From a virus, in the IMG/VR virus record IMGVR_UViG_3300021440_000091, positions 1-30,189 of that record: a DNA stretch of 30,189 nucleotides; one strand, written 5' to 3'. The notes below the pieces were generated by a model that saw nothing but the letters and a program-made list of their open reading frames with translations, was not told the origin of the DNA and made no database searches. Position numbers and translations under genes: made by a program. Below, piece after piece: positions 9,688 through 16,675 of this stretch; position 1 is the stretch's first letter; each line of letters begins with the position of its first letter.

Positions 9688-10027
9688 CTTTAATAGTTTC
9701 GTCTATAGGTTTTGCTCCGAGTTTATCTCTAAATGCAGCCAAACCTCCGAAACCTCCCCAAGACAATGCTCCCACTAAACCATGAATAGCAATAGCATTT
9801 ACCCCGTTTTGGATATAACTTGCCACCAATTGTACAGCAGCATCCCCAAACAAAAAAGAACATCCAAGAGCAACGGCTCCTTGATAGAACATTTCTTTTC
9901 TAGTTTTCGGTGGTCTAAAAATAGCCATCAAAAAGGCTCCTGTAAGAGCCGAACCCAACGTAAAAAGCTTACCAATTCCAAAAGTATAGGCAGCAAATCC
10001 TGCACTACCTGATTCAAATGCTGCCAT
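9671..10027 (-). CDS. Holin, class I type with three membrane segments
   Basis: A 118-residue protein with three apolar segments: residues about 8-36, 49-74 and 77-99 (AIAIHGLVGALSWGGFGGLAAF). The end is charged and hydrophilic (AKPIDETIKDELKS), as in holins. I place the start at 10027 because GGAG stands 6 nt before this ATG. A second in-frame ATG four codons upstream at 10039 has no RBS, but could give a longer form starting MEHLM, reminiscent of the dual-start holin/antiholin of lambda S. The protein would form the hole that lets the endolysin reach the wall. It overlaps the upstream fibre-related gene and the downstream spanin gene. The function is supported by topology and by the adjacent spanins. 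Confidence 0.65.
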   Translation of the reverse strand: MAAFESGSAGFAAYTFGIGKLFTLGSALTGAFLMAIFRPPKTRKEMFYQGAVALGCSFLFGDAAVQLVASYIQNGVNAIAIHGLVGALSWGGFGGLAAFRDKLGAKPIDETIKDELKS

Positions 10028-10226
10028 AAGATGCTCCATTTACAATTACAATTTCCCCTGTTAAAATAGGAAATCCATTATTATCTGCATTTACTATCTG
10101 CCCCTTTTCTATACCACGAAGGATAGTTTGATATAGTTCATTAGAAATTTGAACAGCGTCTTGGGGAAGATTAGTATTAATCTCAGGGTCATAAAACCCT
10201 TTTGTAGTTTTAGAAAAATAAATCAT
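10014..10226 (-). CDS. Tail-fibre-associated small protein (N-terminal part of a fibre-assembly-type chaperone)
   Basis: A 70-residue protein that begins MIYFSKTTKGFYDPEINTN and continues DAVQISNELYQTILRG. This is the typical opening of phage tail-fibre assembly/chaperone proteins (FS..T.GFYD....P.DAV.IS...Y..L). Those proteins are usually much longer; here only the N-terminal module remains, so it may be a minimal or truncated version. It follows the tail-fibre gene with an ATGA overlap, the normal position for such a chaperone, and overlaps the start of the holin gene. It probably helps fold or trimerise the fibre, or may be a structural cap. The module resemblance is clear, the function less so. 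Confidence 0.6.
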   Translation of the reverse strand: MIYFSKTTKGFYDPEINTNLPQDAVQISNELYQTILRGIEKGQIVNADNNGFPILTGEIVIVNGASYGSI

Positions 10227-10906
10227 TTTCCTACCATTTCGTAAGTTCCAGAAACAGATGTAGAAGCCCCAACTCCATAAGTAAAAGTAGCAGAACTTAA
10301 TCCCCTACTACCAGAAGTTGAGTACATAGGACTACTTGGAGGTCCTGTATTAAAATCATGCCATTGGCAAGAAACATGATAAATGGCAGTTGGAAAAGTA
10401 ATTGGATAAGTTACTGATGCAGAACCACCAGAACCAGTAAAAGTACCCCAAATTCTAATTAAACCATTAGGAAGTTTCTGATATCCAGAAGTAGCTAAAT
10501 TACTTTGAAACTCATTTGTAAACATTGCTGTAGTAGCAACTAAAGTAGACCTATCTCCTGTAGCGGGAGTAGTTGCCGTAGCTGCCCCTAATGCCGGAGC
10601 ATTTAATGAGGTAATATCTGTATTAGTTCCAGAAGCTGCCGCAGCAATAGTTGTTCTAGCATTAGCAGCACTAGAAGCTATAAACAAAGCATCCCCTACT
10701 GTGGTAGAACCCAAGGCAGTACGCCCTGCTGCTGCATTAATAGCTGTTAAAACACTTTGCCCTACTGTAGTAGCACCTAATGCAGTAAGAGCTTGTGTAG
10801 GCGTTGTAGCCCCATTAAATAGAGTATTTACAAATACGTCTACTTGATTTAACCATGTAGAAAGTACTTTACTAGTACCATCCACAAAATTTGATAAAGC
10901 CGCCAT
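10223..10906 (-). CDS. Tail fibre protein
   Basis: A 227-residue protein. Residues 1-35 form a helical, probably virion-attaching N-terminus. Residues about 36-128 carry repeated Ala/Thr/Gly units of the type LGATTVGQSVL, LGSTTVGDALF and ALGAATATTPATGD, as in many trimeric fibre shafts. Residues 141-227 form a beta-rich C-terminal domain that starts GYQKLPNGLIRIWG, the signature opening of a common phage fibre tip domain (gp53-like C-terminus). It therefore probably mediates host recognition. It is short for a fibre, so either another adhesin is present or the shaft is stubby. It is coupled by TAATG to the upstream zinc-ribbon gene and by ATGA to its putative chaperone. Confidence 0.75.
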   Translation of the reverse strand: MAALSNFVDGTSKVLSTWLNQVDVFVNTLFNGATTPTQALTALGATTVGQSVLTAINAAAGRTALGSTTVGDALFIASSAANARTTIAAAASGTNTDITSLNAPALGAATATTPATGDRSTLVATTAMFTNEFQSNLATSGYQKLPNGLIRIWGTFTGSGGSASVTYPITFPTAIYHVSCQWHDFNTGPPSSPMYSTSGSRGLSSATFTYGVGASTSVSGTYEMVGK

Positions 10907-11202
10907 TATCTATATCCTTGATCTAATCCTGCTACCATACAACCAGCAGTCCCTACTCCTGCCACAGCCTGCCTAGTAATAAAAGTACAAGAAGCTGGAA
11001 TAATGATATCAGCGTTAACCCAATTAGTTACATTTCGTTCTATAACAGTATATTTTTGAAATGCTTCTGGTTTAGGTTCCCAACATTTTGCACAAACTTT
11101 ATAGTTATCCCATCGCCTTTGTAATTGAGAATACTTAAATTGCCTATTACAAGATTGACAAATAGCATTCCAATCCCCATTTATCCATTTAGTATGTCTC
11201 AT
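10906..11202 (-). CDS. Small zinc-ribbon protein in the tail gene cluster
   Basis: A 98-residue protein with two CxxC knuckles, C15/C18 and C37/C40, in the context NGDWNAICQSCNRQFKYSQ and YKVCAKCWEPKPEAFQ. This arrangement would bind one zinc ion. Small proteins of this type occur in many phage tail regions and their function is not known to me. The C-terminal 45 residues are apolar and beta-like with no further Cys pair, only single Cys residues. The start overlaps the upstream stop (ATGA). DNA or RNA binding is possible, but its position inside the fibre cassette is also compatible with a structural role. Confidence 0.65.
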   Translation of the reverse strand: MRHTKWINGDWNAICQSCNRQFKYSQLQRRWDNYKVCAKCWEPKPEAFQKYTVIERNVTNWVNADIIIPASCTFITRQAVAGVGTAGCMVAGLDQGYR

Positions 11203-11456
11203 GGTAAATGCACCGGAAGTTCTGGTTTTTCTTTAAGAGCAACTAAATCAGCAAGAGAATATAAAGAGAGTCCTTTAGAAATTTCTTCTTTAGAAATTCC
11301 TCTAAAATCCTCTACTACACAGATAAAATGTCCTAAAAGAGTAGGTTCTATTGTTGTATAAGTAGATGTTTGATTCTCGTCTGGAAGATTAAAAAGAGTG
11401 TTACAAGCATCCACAAAAGCAGATGCTTCTTGTAAAGTATTAAATAATACGTACAT
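11199..11456 (-). CDS. Conserved-type hypothetical protein, about 85 residues
   Basis: I set the start at 11456 because this ATG forms a TAATG overlap with the stop of the upstream LamG-like gene, the pattern used throughout the operon. An in-frame start five codons earlier lacks this support. The product (MYVLFNTLQEASAFVDACNT...) is a small alpha/beta protein with no membrane segment or metal motif. I do not recognise it. It lies between a probable LamG structural protein and a zinc-ribbon protein, so it may be a minor tail or assembly factor. Confidence 0.55.
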   Translation of the reverse strand: MYVLFNTLQEASAFVDACNTLFNLPDENQTSTYTTIEPTLLGHFICVVEDFRGISKEEISKGLSLYSLADLVALKEKPELPVHLP

Positions 11457-12214
11457 TATGGAGTACCCCATCTTTTTAAGTAGGCTCTAACTTGAGCATC
11501 TTCTGTGTCACTTAAAGGCCGATTGTAAACAATAATTTCTCCAATAGCAGCAGAACCATCAGGATTTGGATTAATAACAGAAATAGTTGCAGGAGAATTT
11601 AGTGCTTGATCTAAATCTCTTGTTAATTCTGTACCATCCTGACGTAAATGAGTTGCTGTAGCGCCATAAGTAGCCACACAAGAAAGTACATGCTTACCAG
11701 AAGCAGTTGCAGAAACTGAACGAACTCTACCTGTACCTGTAGGACTAAAAGCTAATAGTGTAGTACCTACCAAGCCAAAATACTGGTCTGCAATTGTATA
11801 TTGAGACACACCAAACGTGGCTGAGCCTGTACCATACATATTTAAAGCCATGTAAATAGATACACCAGTACCAGTCACATTAAAAGAAGTTGCTGACATT
11901 GTTTTGGCAGCATCAAACTTTAAAGTAGTAAAAGCCAATCCAGAAGGATCACCGGGACTTAACACGTTAGGTTGAGAAACCCCTACCGCTTGTGTAAAAT
12001 TACGACCATTTCCAGATAAATCATTGATTTGGGAAGCAGTTCCAGAAGCTTGTGTAATACTAGCAGCATTACTAGCATCCAACCAAAGGGATAATCCAGA
12101 CAGTTGACTCGGCGTAAAAGAATTTGCGTTTGATTTTAGCTCTACACTAGAAGTAAGGTAGTTTAAAAAAACACTATTATTTGGAGAAACGGATACCCCT
12201 AGGTTGATTGGCAT
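11456..12214 (-). CDS. LamG/concanavalin-like virion protein
   Basis: A 252-residue protein with the hallmarks of phage LamG-type (concanavalin A-like jelly-roll) domains. These are LSGLSLWLDASN at residues 39-49, INDLSGNGRNF at 63-73, and the closing IGEIIVYNRPLSDTE at 224-238 followed by a helix ending KRWG. Such domains bind sugars or decorate virions and are frequent in tail-associated proteins. It is therefore probably an adhesin or decoration protein that binds host surface glycans or environmental polysaccharide. The first 35 residues are unlike the domain and may attach it to the particle. It follows a 104-residue structural protein and is coupled to the next gene. Confidence 0.7.
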   Translation of the reverse strand: MPINLGVSVSPNNSVFLNYLTSSVELKSNANSFTPSQLSGLSLWLDASNAASITQASGTASQINDLSGNGRNFTQAVGVSQPNVLSPGDPSGLAFTTLKFDAAKTMSATSFNVTGTGVSIYMALNMYGTGSATFGVSQYTIADQYFGLVGTTLLAFSPTGTGRVRSVSATASGKHVLSCVATYGATATHLRQDGTELTRDLDQALNSPATISVINPNPDGSAAIGEIIVYNRPLSDTEDAQVRAYLKRWGTP

Positions 12215-12215
12215 T

Positions 12216-12530
12216 TTAATGATTTCCTTGGAGGATAGTCAATGTGACGTTAGGAGAAGCTCCTGCAGTAACATTCAAACGAATCGCACGTACAGGAAAA
12301 GCATAGTTACCATCAGCATTAGCCGTAGCTGCAGCGACAGTAGGATGATTAAACGCTACAGGAGTAACTGTAGGGTCTAATACATTATCAAATGTATGTT
12401 GCACGGTATAAGTAGCCGTACCACTATTAATCTTTGCTCCAAATCCAATAGAAAAGGGAGCTTGTCTATAGTCCACTGGAATCCATTGGGAAGCGGCTAT
12501 AGAACTTACAGTAATTGAAACGGGACGCAT
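12216..12530 (-). CDS. Small beta-rich structural protein
   Basis: A 104-residue protein rich in Val, Thr, Ala and Asn, with alternating apolar residues typical of a beta sandwich. It opens MRPVSITVSSIAASQWIPVD and includes a segment TATYTVQHTFDNV. Proteins like this (a short domain that begins with a statement of position or noise and ends in LTILQG) are common next to capsid or fibre genes. I cannot assign a precise role. It is the first gene after the terminator at 12553-12580 and is followed without a gap by the LamG protein. A minor virion or decoration function is likely. Confidence 0.5.
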   Translation of the reverse strand: MRPVSITVSSIAASQWIPVDYRQAPFSIGFGAKINSGTATYTVQHTFDNVLDPTVTPVAFNHPTVAAATANADGNYAFPVRAIRLNVTAGASPNVTLTILQGNH

Positions 12531-12552
12531 AAGGTTCCTTTAAATAAAAGCC

Positions 12553-12580
12553 AAAAAAAGGGGAAGCAAGTTCCCCTTTT
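12553..12580 (-). terminator. Rho-independent terminator after the capsid-side genes
   Basis: On the minus strand a perfect 10-bp stem (12571-12580 with 12556-12565) encloses the loop CTTGC and runs into T residues (seven T in all at 12559-12553). It lies 4 nt after the stop of the 146-residue gene and before the tail genes. It would end or attenuate transcription from the head genes, giving more head than tail mRNA unless read-through or antitermination occurs. No strong promoter is seen in the short spacer 12531-12552. Confidence 0.85.
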
Positions 12581-12584
12581 CACA

Positions 12585-13025
12585 TTACTGAACCACTAAA
12601 CCAGTGGAAGTATTGTATTCACCCGGCCCAAGCCGTGTATATTCAATCACGATAGTCCAAGGCCCACCAGTGCTTGAAACTGTGCCGGACTCGGCATAAC
12701 CTGCTGTAATAACAGTATCTGCTGTCAAAGCTTTACCACAATTTGTCAACGAAGTGGGTGTAATTTGACCTACACCAGCCGCACCAAGAACACTAACCCC
12801 ATTAAGAAAGTAAGTGTTATTAGCAGCAGTACCCAGACTCAATGTAGCTGTAGTACCAGCATTACTGCCAGTGCTACCATTAATTGTGACATACAGAGGC
12901 ATAGCCCCTTTAGGCATTGTTGCACGAACTGTAGAAATAGCTTCACCACGGGCAATATTAAAAACTAAACAATGCGTGTCCCGACGACCCGGTACACCCG
13001 TTGCAAGTTTTGGAATTTGTGCCAT
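12585..13025 (-). CDS. Small structural protein downstream of the major capsid gene
   Basis: A 146-residue protein rich in Gly, Thr, Ala and Val, strand-rich and without membrane segments or Cys pairs (single Cys at about 19 and 95). It begins MAQIPKLATGVPGRRDTH and contains the acidic/Trp segment GGPWTIVIEYTRLGPG near its end. It is placed directly after the major capsid gene and before a strong terminator, and its base composition is richer in G+C, like the capsid genes, which suggests high expression. A decoration or head-completion role is inferred. I do not recognise the family. Confidence 0.5.
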   Translation of the reverse strand: MAQIPKLATGVPGRRDTHCLVFNIARGEAISTVRATMPKGAMPLYVTINGSTGSNAGTTATLSLGTAANNTYFLNGVSVLGAAGVGQITPTSLTNCGKALTADTVITAGYAESGTVSSTGGPWTIVIEYTRLGPGEYNTSTGLVVQ

Positions 13026-13051
13026 AATTAATTTCCTTTATAAAGATAGGT

Positions 13052-13074
13052 GGGTAGTGCGTTCAACTCTACCC
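13052..13074 (-). promoter_or_regulatory. Hairpin in the spacer after the major capsid gene
   Basis: The 78-nt spacer 13026-13103 contains a 6-bp stem (GGGTAG with CTACCC) around an 11-nt loop on the minus strand. No T-run follows, so it is not a classic terminator. It may protect the 3' end of the abundant capsid mRNA or mark a processing site. Confidence 0.35.
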
Positions 13075-13103
13075 GTTACATCTACCGCGATACCTAAAAT
13101 TAA

Positions 13104-14018
13104 TTAGACGCCCGGAGTACCGTAAACAGAACGCCAGTCAGTCCAACCGAAGCTGTAACGACCTTGCGCTTTAAATTTAGCCACATCCGAATCAAAATCA
13201 TTGTCTTCCGCAAACGTATCAGCCATACGTTCAAAGTACTTCATACCATCAGGGGTATTTGTACGAATGAACCAAGCGGTAGCAGACGACAGATAGTGAT
13301 TAACTGCAACACCCTTCGGGAAAAGACCCATACCCTTAAGGATATTGGCATCGTTATTGGCAGTACCAACACGTCCATCAGATTGCAGAATACGCTTAAC
13401 TTCAAACTCAAGTTCCGGAGGAATAATGAGCGACTGAGGAATCACTTGAATCAACAGACCGCGATCATTCTTGAAACGCTGAATATCAATAAAAGCTTGT
13501 TCCAATGCAGCTTCCGACACGTTAATGTCAGTAGCAGGACGATTCGATTGCGTACCACCCATCACATTAGGATGAGCCGTATTAATCATCGAAACACCAT
13601 CACCACCAACATACGAAGAGTTGAAAGCACGGTTGTAAACGTTAGCGCCTACCGTTTCTTTGGTCTGACGCATAGAATAGGCCAGTGCGCGAGCACGTTG
13701 GCGACCCACTACGTCATACTGGTCATCATCCACCATTTCACGAGTAATCATGAATCCCAGACCATACTTCACGTGCGTGTAGCGAGTCAAGAACCCTTGA
13801 GTCATCGTATCATAGTTGATAGACTGACCTTCACCAAAAGTCTGAGCCAGACCCAGACCAGAAACACCCATATCCTCTTCAAAAGCTTTACGAGAGCTAT
13901 AGGTATCAAACAAAGCCGTATATTCTACGGGGTACTCTTTATAAGCATCACCATACCAAGCGTTAACGCCGGGCATGAGTGCTTTGGAAAAGCTACCAGT
14001 ATTAATTGTACTAGACAT
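13104..14018 (-). CDS. Major capsid protein (HK97 fold, inferred)
   Basis: A 304-residue protein with the features of a major capsid family common in short- and long-tailed phages. It has a helical N-arm, TREMVDDDQYDVVGRQRARAL (spine-like helix), SMINTAHPNVMGGTQSNRP, VIPQSLIIPPELEFEVKRIL and the closing FSFGWTDWR-like segment (here YSFGWTDWRSVYGTPGV). Gene order (portal, scaffold, chaperonin, decoration, this gene) supports it. A strong RBS (AAGGAG, 7 nt spacing) and G+C-richer codons than its neighbours suggest very high expression. The open reading frame on the opposite strand over the same region is a shadow. The HK97 fold is inferred from family knowledge; no protease-domain fusion is present. 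Confidence 0.85.
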   Translation of the reverse strand: MSSTINTGSFSKALMPGVNAWYGDAYKEYPVEYTALFDTYSSRKAFEEDMGVSGLGLAQTFGEGQSINYDTMTQGFLTRYTHVKYGLGFMITREMVDDDQYDVVGRQRARALAYSMRQTKETVGANVYNRAFNSSYVGGDGVSMINTAHPNVMGGTQSNRPATDINVSEAALEQAFIDIQRFKNDRGLLIQVIPQSLIIPPELEFEVKRILQSDGRVGTANNDANILKGMGLFPKGVAVNHYLSSATAWFIRTNTPDGMKYFERMADTFAEDNDFDSDVAKFKAQGRYSFGWTDWRSVYGTPGV

Positions 14019-14029
14019 TAGTTATCTCC

Positions 14030-14641
14030 TTACAGGCCAGTGGAATTCTTCAAATCAGACGTGTTAAGCAACACATCCCATTTGGCATACTGACCAATTT
14101 CATTACCAATCCGCTGGCTGTAGCGATACAGTCGCAGAGGCAAAGTGGCAGTCGTAGCAGAAGCTGCGTTAGCCAGAGTGCTTTGAGAAACACCCACGTT
14201 AACGTTACCAGCCACTACAGCAATATCCATATTCTTACCAATGTCAGATACAGACTTTGTAGAAGAAGCGTGTTCTTCAATTTCAAAAACCACATTGGGA
14301 TCAACCACCACCAAAGCGTAACGCTCAGTCGAAGCCACACGATACTTACGCATCAAAGTAGCAAACGCATTTTGGTTAAACTCAGGTTCCGGCAGGAAAC
14401 CAATAACTACCCCACGAGCATTCGTCTGACCTGCAGCATACTGCTTAATTGCCGGAAGACCCGGAAATTGTGCAGTAGATGCAGAACCACGATTTGTCGT
14501 GTCAAACTGTACCAAATCGCCCACATAAATAGCAGTGGCATCAGATGCGGATACGTAATGAAGCTCAGCTTCACCAGACCACGATGCACCACTAATAAAA
14601 CGGACGGCCTTCAAGCCAGAAGGACGAGAAATATTAGGCAT
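14030..14641 (-). CDS. Head decoration / structural protein next to the major capsid gene
   Basis: A 203-residue beta-rich protein beginning MPNISRPSGLKAVRFISGAS and continuing ELHYVSASDATAIYVGDLV. Phage proteins with this type of opening (RP.GL.PV....G..W.G....Y...A.D....GD.V) sit beside the major capsid gene in many podoviruses and are taken as head stabilising or decoration proteins. Later it contains GVVIGFLPEP and ALVVVDPNVVFEIEE, consistent with a compact beta domain. It lies 11 nt upstream of the major capsid gene, shares its G+C-rich codon use and has a good RBS. Decoration is inferred; virion location is likely. Confidence 0.65.
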   Translation of the reverse strand: MPNISRPSGLKAVRFISGASWSGEAELHYVSASDATAIYVGDLVQFDTTNRGSASTAQFPGLPAIKQYAAGQTNARGVVIGFLPEPEFNQNAFATLMRKYRVASTERYALVVVDPNVVFEIEEHASSTKSVSDIGKNMDIAVVAGNVNVGVSQSTLANAASATTATLPLRLYRYSQRIGNEIGQYAKWDVLLNTSDLKNSTGL

Positions 14642-14684
14642 TAATTATCTCCAAATATTAAAGTTTTCTGGCTGTAAGTATAGA

Positions 14685-15095
14685 TTACTTTCTTTCGATT
14701 GAAACTCCACCATACATCCCAGAATTTTTGTTAGCCTGTCGCATTAGTTGTTCGCGTTCAGCGACAGCATCTTGAAGTTCTTTTTGATCTTCTAAGTAGT
14801 ATTCCATAGGAATTTGCATGAGGAAAGCAGTAACATTGTTACCGACTGCCTTACTAACTCTAGAACCCACTTGCGATGCCCGATTAGCGGTATCTTCACC
14901 AACAGACTTAACTTGTTCAACAAAAGAATAACCACTTCGCGTATATTTATGCACGTTATAGTCATTCACCCAACAGTAATGGAAATCAGGATTCAACTCC
15001 ATATCCACTGTCAGAATATCCCGCAAGCCATTAATTGAAACTCGCTTAACGCGCTCTTCGCGCTTCTCTACATCTTTAAGTGTTCTTTCTCTCAT
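14685..15095 (-). CDS. Unrecognised head-region protein, 136 residues
   Basis: I set the start at the ATG ending at 15095 because GGAG lies 6 nt upstream. An in-frame TTG four codons earlier has less support. The product begins MRERTLKDVEKREERVKRV, highly charged, followed by a folded part with HYCWVNDYNVHKYTRSGY and a C-terminal helix with YYLEDQKELQDAVAEREQLM. No metal or catalytic motif is seen. Gene order (between the chaperonin/small gene and the decoration gene) suggests a minor head or assembly protein. The first 20 nt overlap the previous gene. Confidence 0.55.
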   Translation of the reverse strand: MRERTLKDVEKREERVKRVSINGLRDILTVDMELNPDFHYCWVNDYNVHKYTRSGYSFVEQVKSVGEDTANRASQVGSRVSKAVGNNVTAFLMQIPMEYYLEDQKELQDAVAEREQLMRQANKNSGMYGGVSIERK

Positions 15096-15360
15096 TATTT
15101 TCTCCAATAGAAAAGAATTTGTCTATACCTGTATATCTGGTAAAATCTTGGGCAGCCTCTTTGCCATACTCTTGTTCAATTGTTGTTACATAGCTTTGAA
15201 GAGCTTTGGAACAAGCTAGAACTGTATCTTCATAAGGTGTGTTCCGACGATTCATAACATCGGAAACCCATTCGTAAAACTGCCGGTCACTCGAACTAAA
15301 ATGACGGTAACCTTGAGCAGTTTGTTGTAATTCGTTAGGCAGCTTCTGTAGCAGACTCAT
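15076..15360 (-). CDS. Small helical head-region protein, 94 residues
   Basis: A 94-residue, mostly helical protein with aromatic residues (RQFYEWVSDVMNRR, CSKALQSYVTTIEQEYG) and no recognised motif. AGGAG stands before the ATG, and its first 26 nt overlap the end of the chaperonin gene. I do not recognise it. It is placed between the co-chaperonin and a charged 136-residue protein in the head-assembly part of the operon, so an assembly role is possible. Confidence 0.5.
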   Translation of the reverse strand: MSLLQKLPNELQQTAQGYRHFSSSDRQFYEWVSDVMNRRNTPYEDTVLACSKALQSYVTTIEQEYGKEAAQDFTRYTGIDKFFSIGENNERKNT

Positions 15361-15661
15361 TAATTACTCCTAAAATATCTGAATCATTCAAAAGAATGTA
15401 AATTCCTTCGGGGTCTGCGGGATTAAAAATTTGCTTTCCAGCATATTTTGCCCATACAACAGTATCCCCTACTTTAACCGAGTTACTCCATTGAAGATCA
15501 GGATGTTGTCCTGCTGTAGAGCCTAAAGAAACGATAGTTCCTTTGTCTTTAGCTCCAGCCTCCATTTTTTCATCGGCAGCCAGAATAATTCCAGATTTTG
15601 TTTTCTTTTCCAATGTACTTTTAACTAGTACACGGTATCCAATAGGAATAATCTCAAACAT
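15335..15661 (-). CDS. Phage GroES-like co-chaperonin (Cpn10)
   Basis: A 108-residue protein with clear GroES features. The N-terminal strand IPIGYRVLVK is followed by the mobile loop TKSGIILAADE (residues 21-31) with the GroEL-binding tripeptide I25-I26-L27, matching GGIVL of E. coli GroES at nearly the same numbering. Then come KGTIVSLGS, VKVGDTVVWAKYAGKQI and the closing YILLNDSDILGVI. GroES forms a heptameric lid on GroEL. A phage version would retune host GroEL for phage proteins, as T4 gp31 does for capsid folding. Its place between scaffold and capsid genes, with a TAATG coupling to the scaffold stop, strongly suggests a role in capsid protein folding. The RBS GGAG lies 8 nt upstream. 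Confidence 0.9.
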   Translation of the reverse strand: MFEIIPIGYRVLVKSTLEKKTKSGIILAADEKMEAGAKDKGTIVSLGSTAGQHPDLQWSNSVKVGDTVVWAKYAGKQIFNPADPEGIYILLNDSDILGVINESATEAA

Positions 15662-16476
15662 TAACGACTCTCCTTAATCATACGGAGATATTCGTCACGA
15701 GAGCTGACTACTTTGTTTCGCGCCATATCACTAGCAATTTTAAGTTCTAGTTCTGAAAATTCGGAATAATCCAAACGATCAGTCTTTTTATTTACACCAT
15801 TACTAGTACGGGAATTACCTAAAACCTGTGGGGCAGGTTTACGATTAGGGTCTAATTCTTTAAACAGCTTTTTAGTTTTTGTTTCCACATAGTTTAACAT
15901 ATCTTGAAAACTAGTGTTAGGATTTTTGGCTTTAAACAACTGTCCCTGTTCATCAGCATATTCTTTTGCTTCCGGGTTTGTTTCATACCAAGCATTCTTA
16001 CTAACAAACGACTTAAAAACGGTTTCAATATCTTCTGCAGAGTCAATCTCAGAAGTTACTTTAGACACATTTTCAACTTCTTTATTAAGTTGAATTTGAG
16101 TTTCATCAATCTCACGAGAGACTGCTTCAAACTCATCACGATCTGCATTTTCAACAGCAACTGCTTGTCGAGCTTTCAAATCTTTTAGTGCCTTATTGTA
16201 GGCAGTAATACTTACTGTTTTATGTAGTTCTGCAAAATGTTTAAGGGCATTTTCCAGTTGCTTTACCTTACGGTTTGCACCATGAATGGTATCAAGCAAT
16301 TCCCCACGATCCAAAAATTCACGGGCATCACGCCATTCAGCGGGATCACCTTCAAATTGATCTTTTGGTTTCCAACCCTTTTCCAAAGCCTTTGCTTCAT
16401 AAGGATTAACAGTTTCTTTTTGATCTGTATTTTGGGTTTCTGTCGGGTCTACATTAATATTAAGTTCTTCACTCAT
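15661..16476 (-). CDS. Capsid scaffolding protein
   Basis: I place the start at the ATG ending at 16476, preceded by GAGGA, giving 271 residues (MSEELNINVDPTETQN...). An upstream in-frame TTG is less likely. The protein is highly charged (Glu, Lys, Asp, Gln), strongly helical with long coiled coil at about residues 70-155, and ends in a basic/helical tail (SDMARNKVVSSRDEYLRMIKESR). This composition and its place between portal and capsid genes are typical of scaffolding proteins, which direct procapsid assembly and then leave. N-terminal acidic region plus the segment WRDAREFLDRGELL near residue 50 are often seen in phage scaffolds of this kind. No protease is fused. Confidence 0.75.
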   Translation of the reverse strand: MSEELNINVDPTETQNTDQKETVNPYEAKALEKGWKPKDQFEGDPAEWRDAREFLDRGELLDTIHGANRKVKQLENALKHFAELHKTVSITAYNKALKDLKARQAVAVENADRDEFEAVSREIDETQIQLNKEVENVSKVTSEIDSAEDIETVFKSFVSKNAWYETNPEAKEYADEQGQLFKAKNPNTSFQDMLNYVETKTKKLFKELDPNRKPAPQVLGNSRTSNGVNKKTDRLDYSEFSELELKIASDMARNKVVSSRDEYLRMIKESR

Positions 16477-16675
16477 CGAATTCCTCGTCTGTATCAAGGT
16501 TAATTATTTCGGTGTAAGCTTGTATAAGGCCCACCAATCGTCTATCATGCAAAGGATATTCCCCTGCGTTAGAAGCCAAAATTTCTTTGGCCTCTTCACG
16601 TCTGCGCTTAAATACGTCAAGCACTTCCTGTGTTATTTCGTTGTGCATCCACTCGTGAATTTGCTGTTTGAGCAT
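16469..16675 (-). CDS. Small conserved protein between portal and scaffold
   Basis: A 68-residue charged helical protein (MLKQQIHEWMHNEITQEVLDVF...RREEAKEILA...) whose first 59 nt overlap the 3' end of the portal gene in another frame, and whose end overlaps the start of the scaffold gene by 8 nt. Short proteins with a similar opening (EHWM..EITQEVF..L..RR.EA) occur at this position in other podoviruses; their function is unknown to me. A role in portal or procapsid assembly is inferred from the position only. Confidence 0.55.
   Translation of the reverse strand: MLKQQIHEWMHNEITQEVLDVFKRRREEAKEILASNAGEYPLHDRRLVGLIQAYTEIINLDTDEEFDE

Noticed and set aside
13164-14021. 285-residue open frame on the plus strand
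   Set aside because: It lies wholly antisense to the major capsid gene, is rich in Arg, His, Thr and Ile without fold-like pattern, has no RBS and no plus-strand neighbours.
15904-16188. Plus-strand frames over the scaffold gene (15904-16188 and 16237-16503)
   Set aside because: They are Phe/Ile-rich shadows of a Lys/Glu-rich gene on the minus strand.
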